A stretch of 64,000 nucleotides of DNA, from positions 1 to 64,000 of the forward strand of contig NZ_PENZ01000028.1 in assembly GCF_003144395.1 (NCBI RefSeq). The letters run 5' to 3'. Shown piece after piece: positions 10,311 to 20,312 of the stretch. Source of the DNA: Proteus faecis. GTDB lineage: Bacteria; Pseudomonadota; Gammaproteobacteria; Enterobacterales; Enterobacteriaceae. Each line of letters starts with the position of its first letter. The stretch's first letter is position 1. The position numbers were made by a program, and so were the translations under genes. The notes under the pieces were generated by a model. The model saw nothing but the letters and a program-made list of their open reading frames with translations. It made no database searches and was not told where the DNA came from.

Positions 10311-11066
10311 TTAATAATATAAATAAAAATCAGTCACCCATGATCGGAACTGTTCAGTGTAATACCCTTCATTATGACGAATAATAAGCTCATCTATACT
10401 ACATTCAATGTTTACCTTACTTTGCCTTTGAAAGGCTAATAAAATCCGATGATAAGGTTTATCCGCACTGTCTTTAATATTAACGCGCTTAACAAGTATC
10501 CACTCTTTTTTTTCTGCAAGTTCAATAAATTGTTCACCAATTAAATAAGGCAACACAACACAGAATAAGCCACTTTCAGTAATAAGAGATTGTGCACTTT
10601 CCAACAATCCCTCATGCGTTAAGGTTTTGGTATAACGCGCTTGCTCGCGCATATCATTTCGACATGCAATAGATGGTTCAAAATAAGGGGGATTACTGAC
10701 AATTAAATCGTATTGAGTTTGCGTATTCTCTGCATAGTTATAGATATCACTATGATGAATATGAATAATTGAATGCCATGGTGACTCTTGGGCATTTTCC
10801 GTAGCTTGTAATGCCGCTTTCTCATCAAGTTCAATGCCATCAATACACTCTAATTTATTCGCTCTTTGGGCAAGCATTAATGCAATTAATCCACTCCCTG
10901 TACCAATATCAAGCGCTTTTTTTACATTATCGATAGGTGCCCAAGCCCCTAATAAAACCCCATCAGTACCCACTTTCATTTCACACTTATCATGAGCAAC
11001 AAAAAATTGTTTAAATGTAAAACCACCTTTACGTAATCCTGATTTTTTCACTTTCTTTTGATTCAT
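10311..11066 (-). CDS. trmN: tRNA1(Val) (adenine(37)-N6)-methyltransferase
   Basis: SAM-dependent methyltransferase (YfiC/TrmN6) that methylates A37 of valine tRNA1. Of 251 residues, the SAM-binding motif I is LDIGTGSGLIALMLAQ at about 49-64 and the catalytic NPPY motif is in LIVSNPPYFEPS at about 121-132. The gene is transcribed away from srmB, the same divergent pairing as in E. coli (yfiC/srmB). The lysine-rich N terminus is a lineage-specific extension. Confidence 0.9.
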   Translation of the reverse strand: MNQKKVKKSGLRKGGFTFKQFFVAHDKCEMKVGTDGVLLGAWAPIDNVKKALDIGTGSGLIALMLAQRANKLECIDGIELDEKAALQATENAQESPWHSIIHIHHSDIYNYAENTQTQYDLIVSNPPYFEPSIACRNDMREQARYTKTLTHEGLLESAQSLITESGLFCVVLPYLIGEQFIELAEKKEWILVKRVNIKDSADKPYHRILLAFQRQSKVNIECSIDELIIRHNEGYYTEQFRSWVTDFYLYY

Positions 11067-11330
11067 CTATTGGCTCTATTGATTTGTACAGCAATCTCTT
11101 TTTTATTGCTTATCAATCATGTCACGAAAAAAGAGATATATGGTAAGATAACGCTTCTACACCCCCTATCTTAACATTAAACTATTTGTATACGATGCAC
11201 GCTTATTTAGATTAAGTCTAAAAACAACAAATACCTTCGTCTATCGGTAATATATAATGTGATAGCGGTAAATCCTCTGGCTTTTAGCGGGGGATAATGT
11301 CAAAATCCGCGCCCTAAACAGAGGTATATA

Positions 11331-12695
11331 ATGACAGCCACGACATTTTCCAGTCTTGAACTTGATGAAAGTTTATTGACCGCATTAGAAGAAAAAGGAT
11401 ATCAACGTCCTACTGCTATTCAAGCAGATGCAATTCCTGCCGCAATGGATGGACGCGATATTTTAGGCTCTGCGCCAACAGGCACAGGGAAAACGGCGGC
11501 CTTTTTGCTTCCAGCAATTCAACACTTGCTTGATTATCCACGTAAAAAATCAGGCCCGCCACGTATTCTTATCCTGACGCCAACACGAGAACTTGCTATG
11601 CAAGTTGCTGAGCAGGCAAAAGAATTATGTGCGCACACACATTTAGATATCGCCACAATCACAGGCGGTGTCGCTTATATGAATCATGCTGAAGTCTTCA
11701 GTGAGAACCAAGATATCGTTGTTGCAACAACAGGTCGTTTATTACAGTACATCAAAGAAGAAAACTTTGACTGCCGTGCAGTGGAAATGCTGATTTTAGA
11801 TGAAGCAGACCGTATGTTAGATATGGGTTTTGCTAATGATATCGAAACTATTGCAGGCGAAACTCGCTGGCGCAAACAGACATTACTGTTCTCTGCAACA
11901 TTAGAAGGTAATGCGGTTATTGATTTTGCACAGCGTATCCTCAACGAACCCGTTGAGCTTAATGCGGATCCATCTCGCCGTGAGCGTAAAAAAATTCAAC
12001 AGTTCTATTATCATGCTGATAATCTCGAACATAAAACAGCATTACTTGCTGCATTACTGAAGCAAGATGATGTTAAAAAGTCGATTGTATTTGTTCGTAA
12101 AAGAGAACGGGTAAGAGAACTTGTCACTGCATTAGAAAAACAAGGTATTAAGTGTAGTTACCTTGAAGGTGAAATGGCACAAACACAACGTAACGATGCG
12201 ATCAAACGTTTAGAATCAGGCAAAATGAATGTGCTTGTTGCTACAGACGTTGCTTCTCGAGGTCTTGATCTCGATGACATCACACACGTTTTCAACTTTG
12301 ACTTACCTCGTACTGCAGATGTTTACTTACATCGTATTGGTCGGACAGGACGCGCGGGCCGCAAAGGTATCGCAATCTCATTAGTTGAAGCTCACGATCA
12401 CCCATTATTAGGAAAGATTGGCCGTTACGTTCAAGAGCCAATTAAATATCGTGTTGTTGCTGAACTACGTCCAGAAACCAAAGCTCCAAGCATGAAATCA
12501 ACATTCAAACCTTCTAAAAAAGTGCTTGCTAAACGCAAAGCGAAAAAAGAAGAAGAGAAAAAAGCAGTTAAAGAAAAAGTGCGGACACGTGATCGTAAAA
12601 ATATTGGTAAACGTCGCAAAGCAGTTGCTGAGCATACAGAAAAAAATGTGGCGCCTACTACACCAACAAAAAAAAGAAATACTGATAACGAATAA
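11331..12695 (+). CDS. srmB: ATP-dependent RNA helicase SrmB
   Basis: DEAD-box helicase that assists early 50S subunit assembly. The 454-residue protein carries the Q motif (GYQRPTAIQADAIP), Walker A (APTGTGKT at about 48-55), the DEAD box (LDEADRMLDMGF at about 155-166), SAT (LLFSATLEG) and the C-terminal HRIGRTGRAGRKG motif. The tail after residue about 385 is strongly basic and lysine-rich, as expected for RNA binding. A hairpin terminator follows the stop closely. Confidence 0.97.
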   Translation: MTATTFSSLELDESLLTALEEKGYQRPTAIQADAIPAAMDGRDILGSAPTGTGKTAAFLLPAIQHLLDYPRKKSGPPRILILTPTRELAMQVAEQAKELCAHTHLDIATITGGVAYMNHAEVFSENQDIVVATTGRLLQYIKEENFDCRAVEMLILDEADRMLDMGFANDIETIAGETRWRKQTLLFSATLEGNAVIDFAQRILNEPVELNADPSRRERKKIQQFYYHADNLEHKTALLAALLKQDDVKKSIVFVRKRERVRELVTALEKQGIKCSYLEGEMAQTQRNDAIKRLESGKMNVLVATDVASRGLDLDDITHVFNFDLPRTADVYLHRIGRTGRAGRKGIAISLVEAHDHPLLGKIGRYVQEPIKYRVVAELRPETKAPSMKSTFKPSKKVLAKRKAKKEEEKKAVKEKVRTRDRKNIGKRRKAVAEHTEKNVAPTTPTKKRNTDNE

Positions 12696-12720
12696 TCTGT
12701 ATTCTTTATAATGTTATAAA

Positions 12721-12753
12721 AAAACCGTAGCTATATAAGATAGTTACGGTTTT
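12721..12753 (+). terminator. Terminator after srmB
   Basis: A near-perfect long hairpin (AAAACCGTA at 12721-12729 pairing with TACGGTTTT at 12745-12753, with further pairing inside) lies 25 bases after the srmB stop. Confidence 0.75.
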
Positions 12754-12780
12754 CTGTTATTTTATCTTAGTTTATATAGA

Positions 12781-12812
12781 AAAAAGCCCGATATTTTCAT
12801 ATCGAGCTTTTT
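12781..12812 (-). terminator. Terminator after grcA
   Basis: The hairpin AAAAAGC...GCTTTTT includes the inner stem CGATAT/ATATCG with a TTTC loop. T runs lie on both sides, so it can work in both directions; it lies 25 bases past the grcA stop. Confidence 0.75.
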
Positions 12813-12836
12813 ATTAATTTATTACTTTAGTGAAAA

Positions 12837-13220
12837 TTACAGGCTTTCAGTGAAAGTACGAGTAATAACATCACGTTGTTGTTCTGGAGTCAGTGAGTTA
12901 AAACGCACTGCATAACCAGAAACACGAATAGTTAACTGAGGATATTTCTCAGGATTGTTAACAGCATCTTCCAGTGTTTCGCGGCTTAATACGTTAACGT
13001 TAAGGTGTTGACCACCTTCTACACGAACAACCGGTTTAGATTCTACAGGCACTTCACGGTATTCGATATTACCTAACTCTTTACGGTTAACCACTTGACC
13101 TTCTTCAAAGCCTTTTTTAGCACAGATGCAACGAGCTTCCCCGTTTTCATCATCTAATAACCAGAAAGAGTGTAATAAATCGTCGTTATCAGCTTTAGTA
13201 ATTTGGATACCAGTAATCAT
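12837..13220 (-). CDS. grcA: Autonomous glycyl radical cofactor GrcA
   Basis: Small replacement glycyl-radical domain that restores pyruvate formate-lyase after oxygen cleaves its C terminus. The radical glycine lies in the signature [17 protein letters not shown] at the C-terminal end, which copies the PflB C terminus. I chose the ATG at 13220 ([10 protein letters not shown]), giving 127 residues as in E. coli YfiD; 14 more in-frame codons upstream lack support. Two FNR boxes upstream fit anaerobic induction. Confidence 0.96.
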   Translation of the reverse strand: MITGIQITKADNDDLLHSFWLLDDENGEARCICAKKGFEEGQVVNRKELGNIEYREVPVESKPVVRVEGGQHLNVNVLSRETLEDAVNNPEKYPQLTIRVSGYAVRFNSLTPEQQRDVITRTFTESL

Positions 13221-13333
13221 TTCGACCTCCAATTTGGGCGCAAAATCAAATTCCAATCTCATATCAGAACTTGGGTATTTGGTCTAACCAATGTTTCTAT
13301 CTACTTATATACCAGTATAAATGGCGTCATTCT

Positions 13334-13347
13334 TTGATAAATATCAA
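13334..13347. promoter_or_regulatory. FNR box 1 upstream of grcA
   Basis: TTGATAAATATCAA is a perfect inverted repeat matching the FNR consensus TTGAT-N4-ATCAA. It is centred 53 bp from a second box at 13387-13400, the same spacing as the -40.5/-93.5 pair described at the E. coli grcA (yfiD) promoter. Confidence 0.8.
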
Positions 13348-13386
13348 TAAAATTCATAAGCGTTTTACCCATCAGGGTGCAAAGTG

Positions 13387-13400
13387 TTGTTTTAAATCAA
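13387..13400. promoter_or_regulatory. FNR box 2 upstream of grcA
   Basis: TTGTTTTAAATCAA differs from the FNR consensus at one base in the left arm. Its centre lies 53 bp upstream of the perfect box. In E. coli the distal site represses under strict anaerobiosis; the same logic is plausible here. The remaining 335-base gap before ung holds no other feature I can support. Confidence 0.65.
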
Positions 13401-13555
13401 TTATTATCGAATACCAACTTGCAATTTTTTTTGTAAATTTTCAAATAAAAGTTGAGAAATCAATTAATTTTTTATTTTTAGTCCGTAATATTTTCATTCC
13501 CCTGATGAAATCGGTAAGCTTAGACACGATAAGATATCAACAAGGATTTTAGGTT

Positions 13556-14236
13556 ATGACTGCACCATTAACTTGGCATGATGTGATAGGCGCTGAAAAA
13601 GAAAAGCCTTACTTCCATCAAATTATGTCTCAAGTCGCACAACAAAGAGCCACAGGTAAAATTATTTATCCTCCTCAAGAAGATATTTTTAATGCTTTTC
13701 GTTTTACGCCTTTTGATAATGTGAATGTCGTTATTTTAGGACAAGATCCTTATCACGGACCTAATCAAGCTCATGGTCTCTCTTTTTCAGTCCGGCCAGG
13801 CGTACCAGCACCACCTTCATTAGTCAATATGTATAAAGAACTAGAAAAAGAATATCCTGATTTTAAACGCCCTAACCACGGCTATTTAGAAAGTTGGGCA
13901 AAACAAGGTGTTCTATTACTTAATACCGTATTAACAGTAGAGAAAGGCCAAGCACATTCTCACGCTAACTATGGTTGGGAAATCTTTACTGACGCAGTAA
14001 TAGAACAGATCAATCAGCGTAGAGATGGGGTTATTTTCTTACTTTGGGGCGCTCATGCTCAGAAAAAAGGACGTTTTATTGATACAAATAGACATGTTAT
14101 TTTAAAAGCACCTCATCCTTCACCACTTTCTGCTCATAGAGGCTTTTTAGGTTGTGGTCATTTCAAACAAGCCAATAATATTTTACAGCAACAAGGCCGC
14201 ACACCAATCAATTGGCATCTTGATCCTATTGAATAA
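13556..14236 (+). CDS. ung: Uracil-DNA glycosylase
   Basis: Removes uracil from DNA as the first step of base excision repair. The 226-residue protein has the catalytic water-activating motif [14 protein letters not shown] at about residues 62-75 and the DNA-intercalating motif [11 protein letters not shown] at about 187-197. It is a family 1 UDG by these motifs. It stands alone on the plus strand between grcA and grpE. Confidence 0.98.
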   Translation: MTAPLTWHDVIGAEKEKPYFHQIMSQVAQQRATGKIIYPPQEDIFNAFRFTPFDNVNVVILGQDPYHGPNQAHGLSFSVRPGVPAPPSLVNMYKELEKEYPDFKRPNHGYLESWAKQGVLLLNTVLTVEKGQAHSHANYGWEIFTDAVIEQINQRRDGVIFLLWGAHAQKKGRFIDTNRHVILKAPHPSPLSAHRGFLGCGHFKQANNILQQQGRTPINWHLDPIE

Positions 14237-14255
14237 AATCACCCTATAAAACATA

Positions 14256-14304
14256 AAACCGCACAATAACATGAATATTAAATAATCTGCGTATTGTGCG
14301 GTTT
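14256..14304. terminator. Bidirectional terminator between ung and grpE
   Basis: AAACCGCACAATA pairs with TATTGTGCGGTTT across a 20-odd base loop. It sits between convergent genes and can serve both. Confidence 0.65.
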
Positions 14305-14353
14305 ACTTTATCTACATGTAATAACTCATGTGATAACGAATATTTTATCGATA

Positions 14354-14965
14354 TTATTTAGAAACAATAACCATAGCTGGGCGCAATAAGCGACCATTTA
14401 AGGTGTATCCTTTTTGCATAACATCGACCACATGGTTAGATTCATGCTCTGGGCTATCAATTAAAGTCATCGCTTGGTGAACGTCAGGGTTAAATACTAC
14501 ATTTTTTTCTTCAACCACTTCGATACCAAATTTACGAACAGCATCTAAAAATGATTTCAGTGTTAATTCTAAACCTTCAATCATTGGCTTTAATGATTCA
14601 TTTTCATGATCAGCCGCAGATAAAGCACGCTCTAAATTATCAAGTACAGGCAATAACTCATTAGAAAATTTTTCAAGTGCAAATTTATGTGCTTTCTCAA
14701 TATCTTGTTGAGTACGGCGACGCACATTTTCAACTTCGGCCAAAGCACGAGCCATAGCTTCACGCTCTGTTTTTTGTGATTGTTCCAGTTGTTTTTCAAG
14801 AGAATCAATACGCGCTAGTGCTTCCACTAACTCAGCTTGAGCATTAAAGTCCGCTTGTGCTTCTTCAGTTGTTACTTGCTCTTGAGACTCATCCATTACA
14901 GATCCCATTCCTTCTTTTTCTTTTGAGACTTGCTCTTCATGTACATTTTGTTCTTTACTACTCAT
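14354..14965 (-). CDS. grpE: Nucleotide exchange factor GrpE
   Basis: Co-chaperone that releases ADP from DnaK. It has a long N-terminal coiled coil (about residues 45-115, rich in E, Q and A) followed by the beta-domain ending in [15 protein letters not shown], the GrpE signature region. I start it at the ATG at 14965 (MSSKEQ), which has a GGAG box six bases upstream; an ATG two codons earlier lies too close to that box. It is divergent from nadK, as in E. coli. Confidence 0.96.
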   Translation of the reverse strand: MSSKEQNVHEEQVSKEKEGMGSVMDESQEQVTTEEAQADFNAQAELVEALARIDSLEKQLEQSQKTEREAMARALAEVENVRRRTQQDIEKAHKFALEKFSNELLPVLDNLERALSAADHENESLKPMIEGLELTLKSFLDAVRKFGIEVVEEKNVVFNPDVHQAMTLIDSPEHESNHVVDVMQKGYTLNGRLLRPAMVIVSK

Positions 14966-15065
14966 GAACATCTCCGCGTAGTTTTAGTATTCATCTTCAT
15001 ATTTAGTTTATTATGGGGATCAATAAACGGGTTTCAAGGAATTGGCGCAAAACGAGGGTAAAAAA

Positions 15066-15965
15066 ATGCCAGATAATACCGTAACGGAAGAAAAACACTT
15101 TAAATGTATTGGCATTGTTGGTCATCCACGCCACCCCGAAGCAATTTCAACTCATGAAATGCTCTATCATTGGCTATTGGCTCAAGGCTATGACGTTATT
15201 ATTGATACACAAGTTGCTCAAGAACTAAAGCTAGAAAATGCACAAACAGGTGATCTAACACAAGTTGGTAAAGCTGCCGATCTAGTCATTGTTGTTGGTG
15301 GCGATGGCAATATGCTTGGGGCTGCACGAGTGTTATCTCGTTATAACATCAAAGTGATTGGTGTTAACCGGGGGAATCTAGGCTTTCTTACTGACCTTGA
15401 TCCTGATAATGCCTTACAGCAATTAACCAATGTGTTGGCTGGGCACTATCGTGAAGAAAAACGTTTTTTACTTGAAGCACGCGTCTATGCAGAAGGTCAA
15501 AGAAATCGCATTGGTACAGCAATCAATGAAGTCGTGCTTCATCCCGGTAAGGTTGCTCATATGATTGAGTTTGAAGTTTACATTGATGATCGTTTTGCTT
15601 TCTCTCAACGTTCTGATGGCTTAATTATTGCAACACCAACAGGATCAACGGCCTATTCACTTTCTGCTGGAGGACCTATCTTAACCCCAAATCTTGATGC
15701 TATTGCACTTGTACCAATGTTTCCACATACCCTATCAGCACGACCTTTGGTTATCAGCAGTGATAGCCAAATTTGCTTAAAATTCTCACAAACAAATATC
15801 GATTATGAAGTCAGTTGCGACAGCCAATTAGTGTTACCAATTAAAGAAGGTGATGAAGTTATTATTAAGAGAAGTCGTCAAAAGCTCAATTTAGTTCACC
15901 CGACTGATTATAATTATTTTAATACACTCAGCTCAAAATTGGGTTGGTCGAAAAAAATGTTCTAA
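15066..15965 (+). CDS. nadK: NAD kinase
   Basis: Phosphorylates NAD to NADP using ATP. The 299-residue protein shows the [11 protein letters not shown] nucleotide-binding motif at about residues 76-86 and the conserved [14 protein letters not shown] and [15 protein letters not shown] blocks. A TTG at 15042 would extend the frame, but GAGGG just before the ATG at 15066 marks the proper start ([21 protein letters not shown] in family alignment). recN follows after about 90 bases. Confidence 0.96.
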   Translation: MPDNTVTEEKHFKCIGIVGHPRHPEAISTHEMLYHWLLAQGYDVIIDTQVAQELKLENAQTGDLTQVGKAADLVIVVGGDGNMLGAARVLSRYNIKVIGVNRGNLGFLTDLDPDNALQQLTNVLAGHYREEKRFLLEARVYAEGQRNRIGTAINEVVLHPGKVAHMIEFEVYIDDRFAFSQRSDGLIIATPTGSTAYSLSAGGPILTPNLDAIALVPMFPHTLSARPLVISSDSQICLKFSQTNIDYEVSCDSQLVLPIKEGDEVIIKRSRQKLNLVHPTDYNYFNTLSSKLGWSKKMF

Positions 15966-15984
15966 TTTTTGTGCCTCACTACTT

Positions 15985-16026
15985 TACTGTATAAAAAACC
16001 AGTTTATACTGTATGTAATTACAGAT
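15985..16026 (+). promoter_or_regulatory. Two LexA boxes in the recN promoter
   Basis: Box 1 is TACTGTATAAAAAACCAGTT at 15985-16004 and box 2 is TACTGTATGTAATTACAGAT at 16007-16026; both fit CTG-N10-CAG. The tandem arrangement is nearly identical to the E. coli recN promoter, so strong SOS repression and rapid induction are expected. Confidence 0.92.
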
Positions 16027-16052
16027 ATGTTTTTATACACAGGAGAGGCACT

Positions 16053-17714
16053 ATGCTGACTCAATTAACCATTAGTCATTTTGCCATAGTCCGTGAACTT
16101 GAAATCGATTTTTCAGGTGGCATGACCACCATTACAGGCGAAACTGGCGCAGGTAAATCTATTGCAATTGATGCTCTGGGTTTATGCTTGGGTAACCGTG
16201 GTGATGCCAATATGGTGCGCCCAGGTGCAACTAGAGCCGATTTATGTGCACGATTCTCACTCTCTGATACGCCATCAGCACAACGTTGGCTTGAAGAACA
16301 TCATCTTGATGATCATAACGAATGCCTATTAAGAAGAACTGTTTCTGCTGATGGGCGTTCTCGTGGTTTTATCAATGGCACTTCCGTACCACTTTCACAA
16401 TTAAGAGAACTGGGTTCCTTACTTATCCAAATTCATGGACAACATGCTCACCAACAACTTTTAGAGCCTCGCTATCAAAAACAACTGCTTGATATCTATG
16501 CCCATGAACCTGCTTTATTAAAAAGCATGAAGTCGGCTTATCAAACATGGCATCAAAGTTGCCAAACTTTAGCCGCATTTCAACAACTCTCATTAGAACG
16601 AGAAGCAAGGCAACAACTGGTTGATTACCACTTAAAAGAGCTCAATGAATTTCAGCCAGTACAAGGCGAATACCCTGAATTAGATCAAGAATATAAACGT
16701 CTTTCTAACTGCGGTCAGTTTTTAACGCTAAGTCAAAATAGTTTACAAATTTTAAGCGACAACGAAGAGCAAAATATTTTAAGTATGCTCAATGTGGCTA
16801 AACATGAAATTACTGAACTAGCCTCTATGGAAGGTCAGTTCAATTCACTATTAGAGATGCTAGAAGAAGCGACTATTCAAATTAGTGAAGTGAGTGATGA
16901 ACTTCGTCATTATAGCGATCGCTTAGAGATGGATCCTAATCGCTTATTTGAAGTAGAGAAACGCATGTCTAAGTACATTAGTTTGTCACGAAAACATCGC
17001 GTTGCCCCTGAAGAACTCTATGATCTTCATCAGCAATTAATTGAAGAGAAGAATGCCTTACTTCGCCAAAATGACGATTGTGACGCTTTAATAGAACAAG
17101 TCAAAGCTGACCATTTAATTGCATTAGATGTCGCAAAACAACTGCATCAAGTTCGTCAACAATATGCAAATGAATTAAGTCAACTTATAACTAATAGTAT
17201 GCATCAGTTATCAATGCCACATGGTTATTTTACTGTTGATACCTATTTTGATGACAGTTCACTGCAAATTGATGGTGCCACAAAAGTTGAATTTAATGTC
17301 ACCACAAACCCAGGGCAACCTCATCAAGCACTTTCTAAAGTAGCTTCAGGAGGTGAATTATCACGTATTGCACTCGCAATCCAAGTGATCACAGCCAAAA
17401 AAATGGATACACCAGCACTTATTTTTGATGAAGTCGATGTAGGTATCAGTGGCTCAACAGCGGCTATTGTTGGTAAATTACTACGAGAGTTAGGCGAATC
17501 AACTCAAGTTATGTGTGTTACTCACTTACCTCAAGTTGCAGGTTGTGGTCATCAACACTATTTCGTTAATAAAGAGACAAATGGTGAAGAAACTGAAACA
17601 ACCATGAAACTGTTATCGAAAAAAGAACGCCTACAAGAGCTCGCACGTTTATTAGCTGGTAGTGAAGTCACCAAAAATACCTTAGCAAATGCGAAAGATT
17701 TGTTGGCAGCATAA
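16053..17714 (+). CDS. recN: DNA repair protein RecN
   Basis: SMC-like ATPase that tethers DNA ends during double-strand break repair. It has 553 residues, the E. coli length. The Walker A motif [14 protein letters not shown] lies at about residues 29-42, a central coiled-coil region at about 150-370, and the ABC signature [13 protein letters not shown] with the Walker B block [14 protein letters not shown] is near the C terminus. The ATG at 16053 follows AGGAGAGG; the open frame upstream covers the promoter and is not used. Confidence 0.97.
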   Translation: MLTQLTISHFAIVRELEIDFSGGMTTITGETGAGKSIAIDALGLCLGNRGDANMVRPGATRADLCARFSLSDTPSAQRWLEEHHLDDHNECLLRRTVSADGRSRGFINGTSVPLSQLRELGSLLIQIHGQHAHQQLLEPRYQKQLLDIYAHEPALLKSMKSAYQTWHQSCQTLAAFQQLSLEREARQQLVDYHLKELNEFQPVQGEYPELDQEYKRLSNCGQFLTLSQNSLQILSDNEEQNILSMLNVAKHEITELASMEGQFNSLLEMLEEATIQISEVSDELRHYSDRLEMDPNRLFEVEKRMSKYISLSRKHRVAPEELYDLHQQLIEEKNALLRQNDDCDALIEQVKADHLIALDVAKQLHQVRQQYANELSQLITNSMHQLSMPHGYFTVDTYFDDSSLQIDGATKVEFNVTTNPGQPHQALSKVASGGELSRIALAIQVITAKKMDTPALIFDEVDVGISGSTAAIVGKLLRELGESTQVMCVTHLPQVAGCGHQHYFVNKETNGEETETTMKLLSKKERLQELARLLAGSEVTKNTLANAKDLLAA

Positions 17715-17827
17715 CGATTAACAAACTTTTATTGATATTTAAGGTCATAGGCAGAGTGTGAAAGGTTTTCAATTGCTGCGTTGTCGATTATCATCGTCAC
17801 TATGACCCTAAAAGGAATGTAATAACC

Positions 17828-18190
17828 ATGCGTTTTAAACTGTTAAAAGTTGCCGCCTTATCTTTAGTCGTAATGACTTCAGGTTGCTCTATGTTCGAGA
17901 GACTGGTTTACCACCCAGATATCAATCAGGGAAATTATTTAACGCCTGCCGAAGTCGCAAAAGTTCAGCAAGGAATGACACAGCAGCAAGTTCAATTTGC
18001 CCTTGGTACGCCAATGCTTAAAGATCCTTTCGGAAGCCAAACTTGGTATTATGTTTTCCGTGAAGAACCTGGTCATCAGAAAGTACGTCAAGAGACCCTC
18101 ACCCTGACTTTTGATAGCAATGGCATACTGACTAAGATTGATAAGCAAGGCAATATGCCTAACTTCGCATCACCTGAAACAAAATCGTAA
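17828..18190 (+). CDS. bamE: Outer-membrane assembly lipoprotein BamE
   Basis: Lipoprotein subunit of the BAM complex that inserts beta-barrel proteins into the outer membrane. The 120-residue precursor has a lipoprotein signal with the lipobox TSGCS at residues 17-21, so Cys20 is the lipidated residue. The SmpA/OmlA fold follows with [15 protein letters not shown] and the FALGTP and WYYVFR blocks. It lies downstream of recN, as in E. coli. Confidence 0.96.
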   Translation: MRFKLLKVAALSLVVMTSGCSMFERLVYHPDINQGNYLTPAEVAKVQQGMTQQQVQFALGTPMLKDPFGSQTWYYVFREEPGHQKVRQETLTLTFDSNGILTKIDKQGNMPNFASPETKS

Positions 18191-18246
18191 TGCGATTGCT
18201 ATACTAAGAAAGCTTAGTTTTATATAAGATTGGCAAAAACGAATTG

Positions 18247-18283
18247 CACCCCATACGTTAAATTTGACGTTGGGGTGTGTTTT
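18247..18283 (+). terminator. Terminator after bamE
   Basis: CACCCCATACGT pairs with ACGTTGGGGTG (one bulge) and is followed by TGTTTTTAT on the plus strand, 56 bases after the bamE stop. Confidence 0.8.
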
Positions 18284-18397
18284 TATAAAGAGGAATTGCT
18301 TTATAACAGTGTTGTCTTTTTATTGTATCTGACTGTAACCAAACGGCCTATCAACGCAGAATATGATGCTCCCTTTTTTTATTGGGCTAGCATAATA

Positions 18398-18691
18398 TTA
18401 ATCCGCTTTTTGTCGTGCTTTTTCAGCACGCTTACGGCGCATTTCTTTAGGATCGGCAATTAAAGGTCGATAAATTTCAACTCTATCACCGTCTCGCACA
18501 TTATCGCTTAACTTTGCTGGTCGACTATAAATACCCACTTTATTCTTAGTTAAATCAATATCATTACAAATCGTTAAGATATTTGAAGCAATAATGGCTT
18601 GCTCAACAGTATCCCCTAATGTTAGTTCAACAGGGATAAGGTACTGTTTGTCGGGCAACGCATAGGTTACCTCTACCCATATTTTAGTCAC
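18398..18691 (-). CDS. rnfH: RnfH family ubiquitin-like protein
   Basis: A 97-residue protein of the UPF0125/RnfH family (called RatB or YfjF in E. coli). It has a ubiquitin-like beta-grasp profile: an N-terminal strand ([17 protein letters not shown]), then [14 protein letters not shown] and [18 protein letters not shown], the family hallmark before the basic tail. The start overlaps the end of ratA by eight bases, an antitoxin-like gene order, though its own function is not settled. Confidence 0.93.
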   Translation of the reverse strand: MTKIWVEVTYALPDKQYLIPVELTLGDTVEQAIIASNILTICNDIDLTKNKVGIYSRPAKLSDNVRDGDRVEIYRPLIADPKEMRRKRAEKARQKAD

Positions 18692-19118
18692 GATAGATCT
18701 CTTTCGCTCTGTGAGTAAATGCCTGAACCATATTGTTCGTTAAATCCTTAAAAATACGCCCAAAAGCCAACTCAATTAATTTATTAGTGAACTCAAAGTC
18801 TAGCTGAAATTCTATCTTACACGCATTATCATCAAGTGCGGTAAACACCCACCCTCCAGTTAATTTACGAAAGGGACCATCAACAAGACGCATATCAACA
18901 CGTTCATTAGTCTTTAAAAAGTTATGAGTAGTAAATGTTTTACTAATTCCCGCTTTAGAGACATTTATTGATGCAATCATTTCTTCTGGAGTGCTTTTGA
19001 TCAGTTTACTTCCAACGCATCCTGGTAGAAAATCAGGATAAGTAAGAACATCATTAACCAGTTTAAACATTTGCTCTGTGCTAAAAGGGACGAGAGCAGA
19101 TCGACTAATCTGAGGCAT
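18684..19118 (-). CDS. ratA: RatA family START-like protein (ribosome association toxin / CoQ-binding)
   Basis: The 144-residue protein has a polyketide-cyclase/START-like fold ([20 protein letters not shown] at the N terminus, then YPDFLPGC). In E. coli RatA was described as blocking 70S association; related Coq10 proteins bind ubiquinone, so the physiological role is debated. It is divergent from smpB and directly upstream of rnfH, the conserved ratAB arrangement. Confidence 0.92.
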   Translation of the reverse strand: MPQISRSALVPFSTEQMFKLVNDVLTYPDFLPGCVGSKLIKSTPEEMIASINVSKAGISKTFTTHNFLKTNERVDMRLVDGPFRKLTGGWVFTALDDNACKIEFQLDFEFTNKLIELAFGRIFKDLTNNMVQAFTHRAKEIYRD

Positions 19119-19274
19119 AGTTATTCCTGTACGACAACACTGTGTGTGATCATATCATTGAACAGTGACTAATTAAAAATCTAATGGAATATAGCTTAAG
19201 TTTTATGCAATTGAAAAGAAAACAGTCGGTTAAATGATTTCTTTCTATTGCTCATACAGTATAATGTGGAAATT

Positions 19275-19757
19275 ATGACAAAGAAAAAATCACACAAACC
19301 TGGTTCTGCGACCATTGCGTTAAACAAACGTGCTCGCCATGAATATTTCATTGAAGATGAGATAGAAGCGGGCTTGGCGCTCCAAGGCTGGGAAGTTAAA
19401 TCACTGCGTGCAGGAAAAGCCAACATCAGTGATAGCTACGTTGTCATGCGTGACGGTGAAGCTTATCTTTTTGGTGCAACCATTACACCTTTAAATGTTG
19501 CATCAACTCATGTGGTTTGTGATCCGACACGTACCCGTAAATTATTATTAAAACAGCGTGAACTTGATAACCTTTATGGTCAAATCAACCGCGATGGTTA
19601 TACCGTTGTTGCTCTTTCTCTTTATTGGAAAAACGCTTGGTGTAAAATTAAAATTGGCGTTGCAAAGGGTAAGAAAGATCACGATAAACGTGAAACGATT
19701 AAAGATCGTGAGTGGAAATTAGACAAAGCACGTATTATGAAAAATGCTAACCGCTAA
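19275..19757 (+). CDS. smpB: SsrA-binding protein SmpB
   Basis: Binds tmRNA and brings it to stalled ribosomes for trans-translation. The 160-residue protein has the OB-fold core ([20 protein letters not shown] at about 19-38) and the C-terminal basic tail [20 protein letters not shown] that mimics mRNA in the decoding channel. The ATG at 19275 gives [10 protein letters not shown], the usual start. Its functional RNA partner ssrA begins 59 bases downstream. Confidence 0.98.
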   Translation: MTKKKSHKPGSATIALNKRARHEYFIEDEIEAGLALQGWEVKSLRAGKANISDSYVVMRDGEAYLFGATITPLNVASTHVVCDPTRTRKLLLKQRELDNLYGQINRDGYTVVALSLYWKNAWCKIKIGVAKGKKDHDKRETIKDREWKLDKARIMKNANR

Positions 19758-19795
19758 ATTGCGTTAAGTACTAGCAATTACAAGTATTTTTCTGA

Positions 19796-19801
19796 TATAC
19801 T
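19796..19801 (+). promoter_or_regulatory. -10 element of ssrA promoter
   Basis: TATACT with an upstream TG (extended -10 form TGATATACT) lies about 16 bases before the tmRNA 5' end. No strong -35 stands out. Confidence 0.55.
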
Positions 19802-19816
19802 CGCTTTTAACAACTT

Positions 19817-20183
19817 GGGGCTGATTCTGGATTCGACGGGATTTGCGAAACCCAAGGTGCATGCCGAGGGGCGGTTGGCCTCGTAAAAAGCCGCAAAAAA
19901 ATAGTCGCAAACGACGAAAACAAACTAGCACTAGCAGCTTAATAACCTGCTCAGAGCCCTCTCTCCCTAGCTTCCGCTCTTAAGACGGGGATCAAGAGAG
20001 GTCAAACCCAAAAGAGATCGCGTGGATGCCTAGCTTGGGGTTGAAGCGTTAAATTTAATCAAGCTAGCTTATTCATGGCGTGTCTGTCCGCAGTGGGTAA
20101 GTGAAATCAAAGACTAGACTAAGCATGTAGTGCCGCGGATGTAGAAATTTCGGACGCGGGTTCAACTCCCGCCAGCTCCACCA
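19817..20183 (+). ncRNA. ssrA: Transfer-messenger RNA (tmRNA)
   Basis: The 5' end GGGGCTGATTCTGGATTCGA and the 3' end GTTCAACTCCCGCCAGCTCC plus ACCA form the tRNA(Ala)-like domain. The reading frame for the tag begins with the resume codon GCA at 19907 and stops with TAA at 19940-19942. It encodes ANDENKLALAA, eleven residues, against ANDENYALAA in E. coli; the ending LAA for ClpXP/ClpAP recognition is kept. Pseudoknot regions with the TAGCTT/AAGCTAGC repeats follow. Total length is 367 bases. smpB is directly upstream. Confidence 0.97.
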
Positions 20184-20272
20184 AATTTGGTGGGTCAGTG
20201 ATAGGATAACGGTTTCAAAATCAAGAAGTTAGCGAAATCGGCAAGACTACACACTGACAACAAAAGAACTAT

Positions 20273-20294
20273 AAATGACACGCAAATGACACGC
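20273..20294 (+). repeat. Perfect tandem 11-mer repeat downstream of ssrA
   Basis: AAATGACACGC occurs twice head-to-tail (20273-20283 and 20284-20294), about 90 bases past the ssrA 3' end, a well-known integration site for tyrosine recombinases. Direct repeats of this size resemble integrase arm-binding sites, so this may be a scar of an excised or decayed island. No integrase gene is nearby. Confidence 0.45.
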
Positions 20295-20312
20295 GGATCA
20301 TTTAAAGTTTAG

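Noticed and set aside
13271-13552. 93-codon frame upstream of ung
   Set aside because: It crosses both FNR boxes and the grcA promoter region and has no family resemblance.
18230-18463. 77-codon frame between bamE and rnfH
   Set aside because: It covers the bamE terminator and overlaps the 3' end of rnfH; no ribosome-binding site.
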